Positions 37,801-50,338 of a DNA stretch of 64,000 nt are shown here, in pieces. The DNA is taken from NCBI GenBank assembly GCA_028023455.1, contig JAQFVV010006231.1, positions 9,376,036 through 9,440,035 of the forward strand, written 5' to 3'. Position numbers and translations under genes: made by a program. This DNA comes from Epiperipatus broadwayi (lineage: Eukaryota; Onychophora; Udeonychophora; Euonychophora; Peripatidae). The notes beneath the pieces were generated by a model. It did no database searches and was not told where the DNA came from. It saw only the letters and a list, made by a program, of their open reading frames with translations. Each line of letters opens with the position of its first letter. The stretch's first letter is position 1.

Positions 37801-39164
37801 ACGGTTGCTTAATTAATAAATCGGAGATCAAAGATGCAATATGGGTGAAATTTGAATTTTTTTTTAAGCAGCTCAATTATAATAGTAATCTATTCTTAAC
37901 TAGATAATAACATACACAAAATATAGAGTGATTCACAAGGCAAAATAAGACATACAAAAGTAATAAAATATCATAACAATTTTTGTTTTCAGTTCTTATC
38001 CATTATACATTCTTTAGCCATTCTGCAAAAGACTGTATGCATAATGTTTTTCAGGTTATTGGCCTTTCTCTGATAGAATGAATGAGTTGCACTGAGTCAA
38101 TCTGGCCACATTTGATGATGCTATTCAAGACCATAACATAAAAAATTTAATCATTTTAAGATATGATCCTTTTTTTTTTGGCAAATATCATCCCCCCCCC
38201 CCTTAAAACAATAAAAGTTCATACTTGGATCACCCAAATACATAATAGTTATCTGATTCAAAATTTATCTTGCTACTCAAATCATTCACAATCATGAATT
38301 TTTTGCTTAATAAATTTTATGAAAAAATTGTATGCAATAATAGCTCAAAAACTAAAGACTTCTGAATCGATTCCTAGTCGAAAATTAATTATAAATCTCA
38401 GTTTGATTAAGAGAATAAAAAGTTGTGCCCAAACTATACATTTGGTACTTGAACACCAGTTATCATCCTAGGTAATTGATCGTATTGTTTTTCTGTTTTG
38501 TTTTAATAGTAGAAAATAACATCCTCATTATCTATTTATCCACTCATTTGTTCCTTTATTAATAAAAATATCTATTTTATTTTGGTTAATAAATAAATTT
38601 TAATAAGTTTTAAACTGTTAAACCTAATGAATAAGAAAAATACCCTGTCCCGAATGCACACTTGATCTAACAAAGATATGCCAATGTGATATTCTAATGA
38701 TGAGATTAATTTTTAATTCTATAGGAATTATTTTCTTATTATTGTTATAAAGACTGAATTTTGTAAAAAAATTAGATTAATTTATATATTAAATTAGCCT
38801 AATTATTCTATGATTTAAAGTAAACAATACTAAATTATATATATATGAGTTATAATACAAACTGGAATGAAGTAGCCAACTATATACACACAGTCATACA
38901 TTGGAACCTACTTTATCTAATATTTGTGAACAAGAAGTCATTTTAACTATATGCTTGGTCTCATGTTGGAATGCCAATTTTATGTGATGGTATAAATTTA
39001 TAGTGCCAATTTATATACCAGAATAAAATTGAAATCACCTGTTCAAATATATATTACAATTGGAAGTGATATAAAACTTGGATCTTCACACTTTATGGGA
39101 TATAATTCAGATATCCCAAGTTGATAATGCCAGATTTATATATATTCTAAGTTAATAGTACCAG

Positions 39165-39198
<34 letters not shown>

Positions 39199-39441
39199 AA
39201 AGGTTTATATGATAAAGTCAAGCTTTTATTTGTTTTAAACAGAGTTTTAATATTTGTAACAGATCCCTATTATTACTTCCATGATAGACTGCCTTCATTA
39301 TTCTTTATTACTTTTCCAAACATCCATATTCTTTAATTATGATGCACCAGACAAACATATAGATGAAGAATGTATGATGATTATTTCTGACAGAACTTTA
39401 GAAACAGTGTAATATTGCATAATAGAAATCTACAATACAAC
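34861..39441. other. Long A+T-rich gene-free stretch
   Basis: No gene seen. Contains poly(A) runs at about 35283-35299 and 35402-35419, a CA microsatellite at 36402-36420, poly(T) near 37600, a C11 run at 38192-38202, a TA microsatellite at about 39175-39197, and a less A+T-rich patch at 37040-37190 with no recognisable coding signal. Confidence 0.55.
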
Positions 39442-39730
39442 ATATAATATATGGGGTATATGAGCATAAACTTTCACATGTCCCACCACTCTCCACTTTA
39501 TCTCAGAACACTGATACACTTGAACACACATATGTCAAAAAGATAAATAATCACTAATATAGGTATTTCATGCTAAACCAGCAATCATCAGTTGGTCCAG
39601 AATATCATCCCTACACATATATGCAATAAGTGCTCAGATATACATTAAGATAGCCACTATTCATACGTTAATGGATAGGCTTCAATTCACTCCACACTCC
39701 AACTCTTTAACCATCCATCCAATTGAAGTT
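39442..39730 (-). repeat. SINE-like repeat, near-complete copy
   Basis: Read on the minus strand it carries all central landmarks: the TGGATGGATGGTT region, GACCAACTGATGATTGCTGG, TTTAGCATGAAATACC, a linker with GATTATTTATCTTTTTGAC, TGTATCAGTGTTCTGAGATA, and GTGAAAGTTTATGCTCATA. The terminal hairpin is missing. Useful as the reference for the complete middle linker. Confidence 0.7.
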
Positions 39731-41157
39731 TAACTAAAATCAGCTAAATAAATTTTAATCAATAACTGAAAATCTGTGCTCATACATCATTCTGCAGCTC
39801 AACTTATTAGAAAAATAAGAATAAACATGCTTGAATCTTACAACTAAATGCATATATTAGTAAAATGTCCACACGATTCACATTCTCAATGAAATATTTA
39901 ACAAAAAGTAATGGCTAACAATGTTCTTTTTATTTTAATTAAAATAAAATGGCAAGAAGTGATTCAAAGCTCTCTGATGCAGGATATACTTTTCAAATTA
40001 GTTCTTGCCTATTTTGTACATCAATTTTCCATTACAACTTGTTTCATTAACATTTATTCTTGAATTTTCTCAATTCTCCATTATTCAATATCTTATGGCA
40101 GGTAATGTGGACAATTACTTTCTAGATTCATGATTTGATAGAAAGGCAATTATTTTCCAAATTCACAATTTAGCAGACAGTGACATGATGTTTCTTAGAT
40201 GTTATTTATTTAGCTAAATATCCTTCTTTTTTGTATTTTTTTCAGGACTACATGATTGAGAAAAAGACAATAATCCTGAAAAGAATATCTGTAATCAATC
40301 ATGTTGATATATTTACTCACTTTCTTGATGAATAATTTTAGAGCTATAGATAATTATATGAATATTATAATTCTATTTGCTAAGCATATAACTACCTGAG
40401 TGCAAATTTAGTTTCAACTTGCAATTTATTTTCTTTTCTTTTGATTCTCATTTACAGCTTTTTGATGAATTATTTAATGAGGCAAAGATCTGAATTTGGA
40501 CAAATGAAAATGACTGAATATCGACTAAAGTCAATAATTCTGTTATTACTCGAACCTGTTAAATGCTTTAACTAAGTGCTTATTTTTCAAAGTAAATTAA
40601 AAATAAACATGTTAATAATCTTGTTTTTAAATGACTAGTACATTAAATTTTTATAAAACAAAATATTTGCTAATTTCAGTTCATAAATTCTGCTGATAAA
40701 CAAATTTAATTAACATTCAATCCTAATAAATTTTATAGTTATAAATTTTTGACATCCTAAAAATTAAAATTGATTTTTAGTAACAAAAATAATTTCTTTC
40801 TATTTTTTTTCACTCTGTCTTTAACGATCCTTCCAAATAAGAATAATATATAATTTTTTGACTTTACATAATTATTTTAAATAGAACTTTAATTTCTGAA
40901 AAACAAATATTAAAAAAACTAGCTCTAATTTTTATATATGGACTACAAAATAGAAATAGTATAATAATTTAATTTTATAATTTAACAATACATTTACGAC
41001 TTTGGCATTACACAATAACATTTATTTTTTAAAAATAATTTAATCTCCTGTATTGCATTTACTCATATTATTAAAAACATATATGTTATATTAAAGTTAG
41101 GTTTAAATACTACTATAGTGAATATTGTATTAATTAACTGTTAAAAGATATATATAT
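39731..41157. other. A+T-rich spacer
   Basis: Nothing recognisable. A tract of TA just before 41158 probably served as the insertion target of the LTR element. Confidence 0.55.
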
Positions 41158-41412
41158 AGTAACATTTTCCATGCTTGGCTATGCCTCTGTATGCAATAAA
41201 CTGCATGAGTTGATAAAGTTATGAAAAAGAAGAATGTTTCACTCTTATTTCTAAAAACATAACTATATTTCCTGATCAACTCTACCTAGGAATTGTTATG
41301 ATTACGATTGCCAACCGAATCAGTTTTTAATTTATAAATGAGGGCATCAGAGTCGTTAGACTTACTGATTCTGCATTAAGCATATCGTAACTTATAAAGT
41401 AAGACATTTTAA

Positions 41413-42141
41413 TCTATTTAAATTCTGGGCTTTGGAACCGAAATTCTTAGACTATTTGGTGAAAATAAATCTGCAAGCTATGCCTACTAAATGGTTCCTG
41501 AAATACAGAAGACAGTTTGATGCTATCGATCCGCTGTGTATGAACTGCTGCCGTCAGGGTAAGACATTTGATCACATCACTCTCTTTTGTATTGGTCTTG
41601 GCAAAATCAAAATGACCATCTATCAGAACTGTAAAGTTGACTTCTATAAAATTATGTCCATCAGGGATTGCATGGTTTCTAGAGACATTCCAATCATCAG
41701 AATGTCTACCTTCTTGACATATTCTGTATGGTTAACCAGGTGTAAGATACCGTTCACTCTGCCACAGCCAAATGTAGAATCTTTCTTTTTACAAACCTTA
41801 AAAAAACTTAAGGCCAGAGACAGTACTATGTCATCTAAATTTATGTTTGAACAGACTTAGCTGCTTTTTCAGTTTCCTTAAGAAGTCCATACTTCTTTAA
41901 TCTTTATGTTTTAATATGTATTTTATGTCTTGATTTTGCATTGGTTTTATCCTAGTTAATTGTATTTATATTATTTGTCAAGTTTTAAATTAACTATAGA
42001 CTGTATCTATGTTTCTTATGTAATCAATTTTTTTGTTTTTATTTATTTATTTATTTTGTAATTTCTTTACCCTAGAGTCATTTGTATTACTTACGTACAT
42101 GTACTTTTCGCTTTAATAAAGTTATTTTATAATAATAAAAA
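41413..42141 (+). pseudogene. 5'-truncated LINE insertion, C-terminal domain with CCHC
   Basis: An insertion into the LTR, exposed by comparison with the intact copy at about 44224. It carries an open frame from its first bases through a stop at 41858-41860 (about 148 codons; no proper ATG, since the 5' end is lost). The protein has a C-x2-C...H-x4-C knuckle (LCMNC...DHITLFC, about 41537-41590), as found behind the RT domain of several LINE clades, preceded by AMPTKWFLKYRRQFD. A 3' untranslated region of about 280 bp ends in TTTATAATAATAAAAAA. Short A/T-rich direct repeats (ACATTTTAA at 41404-41412 and AAATTTAA at 42141-42148) are consistent with target-primed insertion. The frame has no internal stop, so it is relatively young. 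Clade not determined. Confidence 0.75.
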
Positions 42142-42868
42142 AATTTAAAGATTGGTTTTTGCTTTCCGGTAACTTAGTTATTTTAAGAAAAAAAAATTCT
42201 GCTTAAACTTAATTTAAAAAAATAAGGATATTGTCAAGGTAAATTATACACTCAAATCCTAATAACTAAACATTAATAAATTTAATAATTATCATTAATA
42301 ATGCACAATAAAAAGTTGATATTAGAAATAAATATTTTATTCTAACAAATTAAAATATTTAAAGATAAATTATTAATAAGTTGGAAAGAATGCACACACG
42401 CTAATCCAGACAAGAATCAATTAATTAAGAAAAAAAACAGTTAAACAATTAAAGTTCTTAGGTAAACAAAAGTCTCTTGAATAATAAAATTTAATGTCTC
42501 TATCAGGATTATATTATAAGCTTATTGGAGAATGGTTTGCAAACGCTTCATTTAGTCACAATCAGGATATGAATAATCTTAGCTTACCGGTAAGTTTAGC
42601 GAGTTTACAAAGATTGTTGAATACTATGCGTAGTTCTTCGTGAGGTAGAAAGAGCTTGTGGCCATTAGTTTTAACTTGTTCTTGATCCTGGTTCTAAAGG
42701 CTAATCCCAAAAGCTTTTCTGGTGGATGTCTTCATGAATGATGTCAGCCAAAGCCTCAGTCTACTCCTGTGTGACAAATTGTTTCCGCATAGAGTGGTCC
42801 TGGATCTTCTTTCATGATGCAGGACCAGACAAAAAAAAACAGACAAGACCCTGATCCAAGTGATCTTC

Positions 42869-42879
42869 TTCCTTTTATA
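42869..42879 (-). promoter_or_regulatory. TATA box, 3' LTR
   Basis: Minus strand reads TATAAAAGGAA, a strong TATA box, at the position equivalent to the one in the other LTR. Confidence 0.6.
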
Positions 42880-43563
42880 CTTGTGGTCCAGTTTTCAGAC
42901 TTCTGCACACACTTTTATCTTTTTACTTTTATTAAAAATACATGTTGATAATCTTTTACATTCTTTATCAGTTTTAGGTTCCAAAGTCATTTTTTTTATA
43001 AACATAATCCTACCATCTTTAATCAGAGTTAGAAAGATTTTACTAATTGAAATCTGCATGTGGAATTCATTCTTTTCTTTAGTTTATCTGGATTAGAAAT
43101 CTGTGTGTCTTTTATTCTTTCCAATTTTAACCTTTATTTTTAATCACATAAAAAAAAATATAAACGAAAAATGTAACTTTCATTGTATGTTTTTAAAAAA
43201 AATTATACAAACTAAAAAAAAAAAAATTTTAATTGCATATTTTAATAATATTGTTAAATTTACTTTTTCTTTTAGCTTTTACCCAAATGCCAATATATTT
43301 GTACCATATATAAATAAATGGTACAACACCACCGAGCCAGGGGATGAGAATAAAATAGGGGTTTAAACTAATTTTATTCTTAAGTTTTAAGTCCATATTC
43401 ATTTTTTTTGTATTAGCATGCTGATATATTTTGTAGACTCATTCACAAGTAACATGCGGCTTTAAAGTCCATTTTTAGGGTCTAACAGCAGGAATGAGAA
43501 ACATTTCCACATTCACCTGTATCCTTTTCACTCAAGCATAATACTAACAATAAGAAGCCCAAG

Positions 43564-43788
43564 TTATAAGCACATACAAACATTGCTCATCTTTTTGAGT
43601 CTTACAGGCTCATGGCAACTTGGTCCGCCCTCCCATTTTTCAGGAACCCTGCTAGAAATAGACTGATGGGCATTTACAGATGGTCTTATGTTACATACTG
43701 TGTACAAGGACTTAGGGCTATGCTTTTTCCCCTCTCCAGTATCCGCCTACCCGGTCAATACTTGTGACTTAGTATCTACATCAGCCAT
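43564..43788 (-). pseudogene. Internal open-frame remnant of the LTR element
   Basis: An ATG at 43786-43788, about 180 bp downstream of the primer site, opens a frame of 74 codons with a single internal TAG (codon 14). It starts MADVDTKSQVLTG and later reads NIRPSVNAHQSISSRVPEKW, ending at a TAA at 43564-43566. Position suggests the start of gag, but no gag motif (capsid, zinc knuckle) is recognisable. Composition is clearly less A+T-rich than the flanks. Everything expected of protease, RT and integrase is missing between here and the 3' LTR. Confidence 0.4.
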
Positions 43789-43963
43789 GATTGTGTTTTT
43801 TTGGACATATTTAAAGAAATATATTTTTAGTTGTATAATCAGGTTTAGTTAGTTTTTTTTATTAAAAAACTACTATTCATTCTCTGGCTACGGGTTTTGG
43901 GCCATCATTGTAATGTTCTTTATACCATTACGACGTTTCTCAGGTTGTAGTTGTTGAATCGAA

Positions 43964-43982
43964 GCCTCACGTTGGGAAGCCA
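43964..43982 (-). promoter_or_regulatory. Primer-binding site, tRNA-Lys-like
   Basis: Minus strand reads TGGCTTCCCAACGTGAGGC directly after the LTR end (one base between). The complement of the 3' end of animal tRNA-Lys(CUU) is TGGCGCCCAACGTGGGGC. The match is interrupted by one extra base and two substitutions, and similarity continues a few bases into the T-loop complement (CTTCGA). This fixes the element's orientation as minus. Confidence 0.65.
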
Positions 43983-43983
43983 T

Positions 43984-45362
43984 TGTAATGTTTTCTACTT
44001 TTGGCTATGTCTCTGTATGCAGTAAACTGCATGAGTTGATCAAGTTATCAAAAAGAAGAATGTTTCACTCTTATTTCTAAAAACATAACTATATTTCCTG
44101 ATCAACTCTACCTAGGAATTGTTACGATTACCAACCGAATCAGTTTTTAATTTATAAATGCGGGCACCAGTCATTAGACTCGCTGATTCTGCATCAAGCA
44201 TATTGTAACTTATAAAGTAAGAAATTTTAAAGATCGGGTTTTTACTTTCCTGCAACTTAGTTATTTTTTTAAAAAAAATTCTTCTTGGACTTAAATTTAA
44301 AAAATAAGGATATTGGCAAGGTAAATTATACACTCAAATCCTAATAACTAACATTAATAAATTTAATAATTATCATTAATAACGCACAATGAAAAGTTGA
44401 TATTAGAAATAAATATTTTATTCTAACAAATTAAAATATTTAAAGATAAATTACTAATAAGTTGGAAAGAATGCGCACATGTTAATCCAGACATAAATCA
44501 ATTAATTTAAAAAAAAAAACCAGTTAAACAATTAAAGTTCTTAGGGCAAAAAAAAAGTCTCTTGAATAATAAAATTTAATGTCTATCAGGATTAGTCACA
44601 ATCGGAATATGAATAATCTTGGCTTACTGGTAAGTTTAGTGAGTTTACAAACATTGTTGAATACTATGCATAGTTATTCATGAAACAGAATGAGCTCATG
44701 GCCATTAGTTTTAACTTGTTCTTGATCCTGGTTCTAAAGGCTAGTCCTGAAAGTTTTTCTGGTGGCCGTCTTCATGAATGATGTCAGCCAAAGCCTCGGT
44801 CTACTACTGCATGATGAACTATTTCTGCATAGAGTGGTCCTGGATCTTCTTTCATGATGCAGGACCAGCCGAAAGAAAAAACAGACAAGACTCTGATCCA
44901 ACTGGTCTTCTTCCTTTTATACTCGCAGTCCAGTTTTCAGACTTCTGCGCACACTTTTATCTTTTTACTTTTATTAAAAATACATGTTGATAATCTTGTA
45001 CATTCTTTATCAGTTTTAAGTTCCAAAGTCATTTTTTTATAAACATAATTCTGCCATCTTTAACCAGAGTTAGAAAGATTTTATTAATTGAAATCTGCAT
45101 GTGGAATTCATTCTTTTCTTTAGTTTATCTGGATTAGTAATCTGCATGTCTTTTATTCTTTCCAATTTTAACCTTTATTTTTGATCTCATAAAAAAAAAA
45201 AAAAAAAATGAAAAATGTAACTTTCATTGTACGTTTTAAAAAAAAATTATACAAACTAAACAAAAATTTTAATTGCATATTTTAATATCGCTAAATTTAC
45301 TTTTTCTTTTAGTTTTTATCCAAATGCCAATATATTTGTACCATATATAAATAAATGGTACA
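43984..45362 (-). repeat. 5' LTR
   Basis: Copy B of the direct repeat, 1,379 bp, uninterrupted, adjoining the primer-binding site. Poly(A)-type runs near 45190 and 44510 have drifted relative to copy A. Frames at 44778-45042 are LTR sequence, not genes. Confidence 0.75.
44911..44921 (-). promoter_or_regulatory. TATA box, 5' LTR
   Basis: Minus strand reads TATAAAAGGAA; conserved between both LTRs, which supports a real polymerase II core promoter. Confidence 0.6.
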
Positions 45363-45368
45363 ATATAT

Positions 45369-46766
45369 ACGAGTATTTATGCATCTATTATTTTTAAAAA
45401 GTAATATGAACAGAAACTTTCATGCATCAAGATTTTAAGATTTGATTAAATTAAGATACTACTTTTATTTTACACATGGGTTTACAGTAAATATTGTACA
45501 CCTTTATCTTGGTTAGTAATGGATCTTTGAATGAGGATTCACCATAGCAATCATCATCAATTTGTACTGATTAATTTGAACTACAATCAATTAATTATTC
45601 ACTACAATAATCTTTAAAAAAAATTGAAGATTTTTCTTAAATTTTTTTTTTCAAAATGGTGGCCATTTTGTAAGATTAACCATGCTATAGAAAAATGACT
45701 TCACTGATATTAAAAATGTACAATACAGTACAGAATTGATTCATTATACAGTATATAATATTTGGATTATAGAATTAAAATATGATTAATGTAATTTATC
45801 TGATTTTCATCCAAAGTAAAGAAGGTTTTAATCATTAATGATTACAAAAGAAAAAAAAATAATAAATGCCTGTTTCATTCAATTCAATAAGTAATCAAAA
45901 ATTAGTTTGATTATATACAACAACAAACTATAATAATAATAAATTTTAACATGTATACATTTGGTAGAATATATTAATTATAATTATAAATTTTAATCAT
46001 TGTAATTATAAATTATTTTATGTAAATAAGAAAAAGAATGATTTTGTGTGTTATGCTGCTAATATGATCAATTTAAATTTATAATCTTGTAATTTATTTC
46101 CAGAAAATAGTGACTTTTGTTATAAATATACATCAACATATTATTATTTAAATTCATTGCATTTATGTAAAATAAATAAAATTGTAAAGACTGCTTTTTA
46201 AAAAAAATGGTGCAAAACAAGTTCCTTTTATTGGTTAGAAATTGCAAAAATAAACAAACTTTTATAAGAGAATATAAACTGCATCAAAAATCATTTTTAA
46301 AATGTACATTGTGTTATTATTTTTAAACATTTTAAAATATATAGTGGTTAGTCTTAACAAATCATCAATCAGGAAATATTCTTTCATTACATAAGAATCA
46401 AAATAACAGATGTCAAAATATATACATATTTTAAAATTATAGCTACTGAAATGTTTTTACACAATATACTTACTAATAAGTTAGAATTTTTATTTATTTA
46501 TTAATATGCTTAGTAACAAATAACACTTTTTTTCAATTTAAGCTTTAATTTTTTAATCAAATTTTTATACTTTGTTTGACTAATATTTATTTTTGAATTT
46601 AATAAACTTTAAAATTATAATTATTTTTGGTTGATATTTGCCTATGTATCCTTTCCTCAATTGTCAGAACAATGTTAAAGACATCTTCCTCTCCCTGAAT
46701 CTAACTGGAAGCATTTATCATCATCAAGTTTTTGATCATCATAAATTAAATTTTCTGTGTGATGAT
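45369..46766. other. A+T-rich spacer
   Basis: No gene seen. The last 130 bp (about 46638-46766), which is less A+T-rich and has TCATCATCA-like words, may be the distal 3' tail of the LINE that follows on the minus strand. Confidence 0.5.
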
Positions 46767-48215
46767 GTGATACACTGTGACTTCTCCTTAAATGGAGTCA
46801 GGAATCTCTCAACAACTATGCCCAGAGAAATCTGTTAGCCACTTTTGCCTCCCTTTCCATTCCCCACCCTAAGTTTTCCCATAATCTGTTCCATCCCATT
46901 TCCACAAAATAATCTTTGTCAACTCTATGGCCTTTATATCTAAATCCCCCATATCTTTCCCCAAACGCAGCATAAAAACCAATAACCCACTTTCTGTATA
47001 ATCATTTTGTTCATATTTATTCTTCCACAACTTCATTATTTATACCCTTTCTGCTTTCAAGCATTTATATTCAATTAACAAATGCCTAATATTTTCTATG
47101 CCTTCCTTACACAATTTGCAGACTAAATCACCCATATTTTTTCATTTACATGTATATTCTCTTATTGCTAAAGATCCTGTTCGAGCCTTAAACAATAAAC
47201 TATTTTCCTTGCTATTATAATAAATTAACTCAAACCCAATGTTCCGTTTACTTCTATATATATTTAAACTCTTTTTACCCTCCATACTAGTTCTCCATCT
47301 CTCCAATTCTCTATTCTTTATTAATGCATCTATTCTTTTATCCCATTCCTTACCACTATAATACTCAACAATCCTCCTAACACAATCATCCCATCTTTTG
47401 TACAAGTATACTGATATAAATTCTTAATCCAAATCTTCTGATTGCCACATTATCTTTCTCACCCATCTTGTTGTCTACCCTTTACTCATAATCCAATTAA
47501 AAACTATTTTAGCTACTCTTTTATTATCCATAAACTGCAATCTAACAAACATTTTCATTTTACTTTTTGCATCTCTCATATAAAAACTTGACCATCCCAT
47601 TTCTCTTGAGTTGCCCTTTTGCTGTTAACACACCTGCATGCAATGCATGTCTTCCTACTTCCCTTTGTACTTTTTTCTAAATAATCTAATACCCCTTTAC
47701 TATCACATAGCACATCATTCCCATATGTTAACCCTGCTACTGCAACTCTTTCCCATACAATTCTAGCTACATCATATTTATTATATGAAAACATTGTTAA
47801 TTTCTTTATCAACCCCTTTCTTTTCTTTGCTTCATTTATCAATTTTTTTCTCCCATTCATCCAAGCAATTTTTCTGAGTACTTGAGATGATTCCCAAATA
47901 ACTATATCTATTCACCATACTTAACTTTATAATCCCCCAATCAAAATTCTACATCTTCTCTTTCCCCAGTATTAACCATCATTATATTTGATTTTTCTTC
48001 ACTAAATTTAATCCCCATCTCTTTACCCACCATTGCACATGTCCTCAGCAGAACTGCCATATCTTTTCTTCTTTCTGTGCACAAAAATACATCATCTGCA
48101 AAAAAAAATCTGACAAAGTATATACTCCCTTGCCACCTATTAATGGTATCTCTATCCCTCTTCCTAATCTTTCTATTGCTCTCTCCATTTCACTCAAATA
48201 CAACAAAAACAAAAT
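46767..48215 (-). pseudogene. LINE copy A: RT palm to C-terminal CCHC, 5'-truncated
   Basis: Decayed non-LTR retrotransposon reading right to left. It opens inside the RT domain with LFLLYLSEMER (about 48210-48180), then the catalytic box FFFADDVFLC with both Asp codons intact at 48091-48096, and continues to a stop at 47941. In other frames come KKRKGLIKKLTMFSYNKYDV and VWERVAVAGLTYGNDVL (47860-47690), then VRRIVEYYSGKEWDKR (about 47380) and LLFKARTGSLAIREYTCKW (about 47195-47140). The 3' untranslated region runs to about 46767. The frame is broken at least three times. This architecture (RT, thumb, ARTGSL motif, CCHC) is common in arthropod and other invertebrate LINEs. It abuts a second copy of the same family on its right. 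Confidence 0.85.
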
Positions 48216-48741
48216 ATGTTATGTGATGTACTATGGCTTCTCCTTAAATGAAGTCAAGAATATCTCAGCAACTATGGCAGATAAACCTGTTAGCCACTTT
48301 AATTTCCACTCCCCACTTTAAGTTTCCCCATATTCTGCTCCATTCCATTTCCACAACATAATCTTTGTCAACTTTATGGCCTTTATATCTAAATCCCCCT
48401 TATCTCTTCATAAACCCAGCATAAAAACCAATAACTCATTTTCTGTATAATCCCCTTGTTCATATTTATTCTCCCATAACTTTATTATTTGTATCCTTTC
48501 TGCTTTCAAGCATTTACATGCAATCAACAGATGCCTAATATTTTCTATACCTTCCTTACACAATTTGCATACTAAATCACCCATAATTTTCCATTTACCT
48601 GTATATTCTTTTGTTGCTAAAGATCCTGTTTGAGCCTTAAACAATAAACTGCTTTCCTTACTATTATCATAAATTAACTCGCACCCAATGTTCCATTTAC
48701 TTCTATATATATTTAAACTCTTCTTACCCTCCATACTAGGT
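48216..48741 (-). pseudogene. LINE copy B: C-terminal end only
   Basis: Same family as copy A and aligned with its 46767-47290 part. The open frame 48408-48734 (108 codons) starts at MEGKKSLNIYRSKWN, contains LLFKAQTGSLATKEYTGKW and the CCHC-type region VCKLCKEGIENIRHLLIAC (C-x2-C...H-x4-C), and ends with a stop, so the C-terminus is intact. Its 3' end (about 48216) directly touches the truncated 5' end of copy A. On the right the homology stops sharply at about 48741, where TGGCCTAGTGG, an A-box-like word, begins. Confidence 0.85.
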
Positions 48742-50338
48742 TGACAGTGGCCTAGTGGCGCTCTCAGTGATCAAAAGAAGGGAAGGAATGACTAATACAA
48801 TATAAATAAGTCTAATACCACAACAAATAAAATATTTGAAAAATAAAAAATGAGTGTTAATATAAAAAATAGCGATGAGATTTTTAATATTTTCATTCTT
48901 AACAAATTTGATTCTAATTTTATAACTAATAAGACATAAATGAAAACATCTTTGAGATTATGGTCAATATTTTATATATGTAAAAAAAAAACATATTATT
49001 TTTTGACTGATATTTGCTTTATATTATGTAATTCCAAATGCTGCCAACATTTTGTGCATGTGGTATGAGCATAAAAGATGCTATCTGAGCTAATGTAGCT
49101 ATTCCTTTGAAGCTATTACTCTGATCAGTATTTCATAATTATCTAGCATAATTTCAGTTCATCATCTTCTTGTTTTGTTTAATAAATAAAGTAAGTAATA
49201 GACATAACAATAATGCAATAATTACAATATACAATAAATCAGGGTAACAGAAGACATTGTTACAAATGATTATATACATAAGTATTTGCAATGAATTAAA
49301 AATTATAAAATATTTATAACTTTCTTTAAGTTTTATTCTTGAAAAAAGTCATTCTACCTCATAACTTAGTACAAAAAAGAATCTATGATGAATATATACA
49401 AAATTTAAAAAATTATCTATAAAAGAAGATGACAGTTCAAAAATAAGAGCCAGAAAAAAAAAAGTTATTTGTAACACACTACCTTAAAATGTAAATAAAT
49501 TCATTAGTATTTATTTGTAAAATTTTCAATGAGAAATTATAAGCAATGAAATAAAAAAAAAAAGAAAAAAAAAAGTAAGATTATTGTGTATATATTTTAA
49601 TTTACTACCTTTATTAATTTTAACAAATCTCTAAATAAATATCAGCTATTAAATATGTAATTCTAAAAATATGTAATGATATTTCGGAAAAAACAAATCG
49701 TCATATGTGTGTATTTTCCAAAATAGATTTTGTAGAAATTATTTAATAATCAGAATTTATAAAATTTAATTATTAGAACATTATTCAATAATGAGCAAAC
49801 TAATTTTACTTTGTGTGTGCATGAGCATAAAGTAATGACCTTTAATGCTCTTTCAATTTTAAAAAAAAAAATCCATATAAGATATTATGTCAGTCAAGAA
49901 TGCAAGTGATAACCAAAAAAAAAATGGAGCAAGGTAAAAATAAAACAGATGAAAAATGATAGAGAAAAACAATGTCAAGAGGTTTCAATATAAGCATATT
50001 GTAGTTTCAAAGCATTGTTAGCTAATTAATATAGTGCTAAAACTATATGTAATTATAGAATATTAAAATAATAATTTGACAAAGTATTGTGTGATATTTA
50101 TTTATATGATTAGATATATTACTAAGTCTTAATTATAAAATGAGTTTCCAATCTGGTTTAAGTAAAATATATATTAAATATAGCGAGTTATATTTAACTT
50201 TTAATCTTGACTAGAGAGTTGTTTTAAATTGTTTTTAAAGCAATATATACCCACACACATATATTTATTCCTGAAGTGATAGATTTATTAATAATTCCAA
50301 AAATGTTTATATAACTTTTTATTTAAATAAATAAACAT
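48742..50338. other. A+T-rich spacer
   Basis: The first 50 bp (GACAGTGGCCTAGTGGCGCT...) look like the start of a tRNA-derived unit but no B box follows. The rest is A/T tracts. Confidence 0.5.

Larger units (their letters stand above)
41158..43325 (-). repeat. 3' LTR, split by a LINE insertion
   Basis: Copy A of the direct repeat: 41158-41412 plus 42142-43325, about 1.44 kb once the insertion is removed. It aligns along its whole length with 43984-45362. It contains a segment near 42518-42555 (around AAGCTTATTGGAGAATGG) that the other LTR lacks. The open frames 42860-43366 inside it are not conserved in the other copy and are not genes. Confidence 0.75.
41158..45362 (-). mobile_element. Decayed LTR retrotransposon with two ~1.4-kb LTRs
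   Basis: Two long direct repeats, 41158-43325 (carrying a 729-bp LINE insertion) and 43984-45362, bracket a short internal remnant of about 660 bp. On the minus strand each repeat runs from TGTACCATTTATTT to about AAAACATTACA (TG...CA). Each holds a TATAAAAGG box. One base after the upstream LTR comes a primer-binding site resembling the complement of tRNA-Lys (43964-43982). The 5-bp flanks are TA-rich and compatible with a TATAT/ATATA duplication (41153-41157 and 45364-45368). The LTRs differ at many positions and by a gap of about 45 bp, so the insertion is old. Most of gag-pol has been lost. The superfamily cannot be set without pol. Confidence 0.75.

Noticed and set aside
42860-43366. Plus-strand frames with hydrophobic stretches, as membrane proteins
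   Set aside because: They lie in the LTR and are not preserved in the second LTR; the hydrophobicity comes from T-rich sequence.
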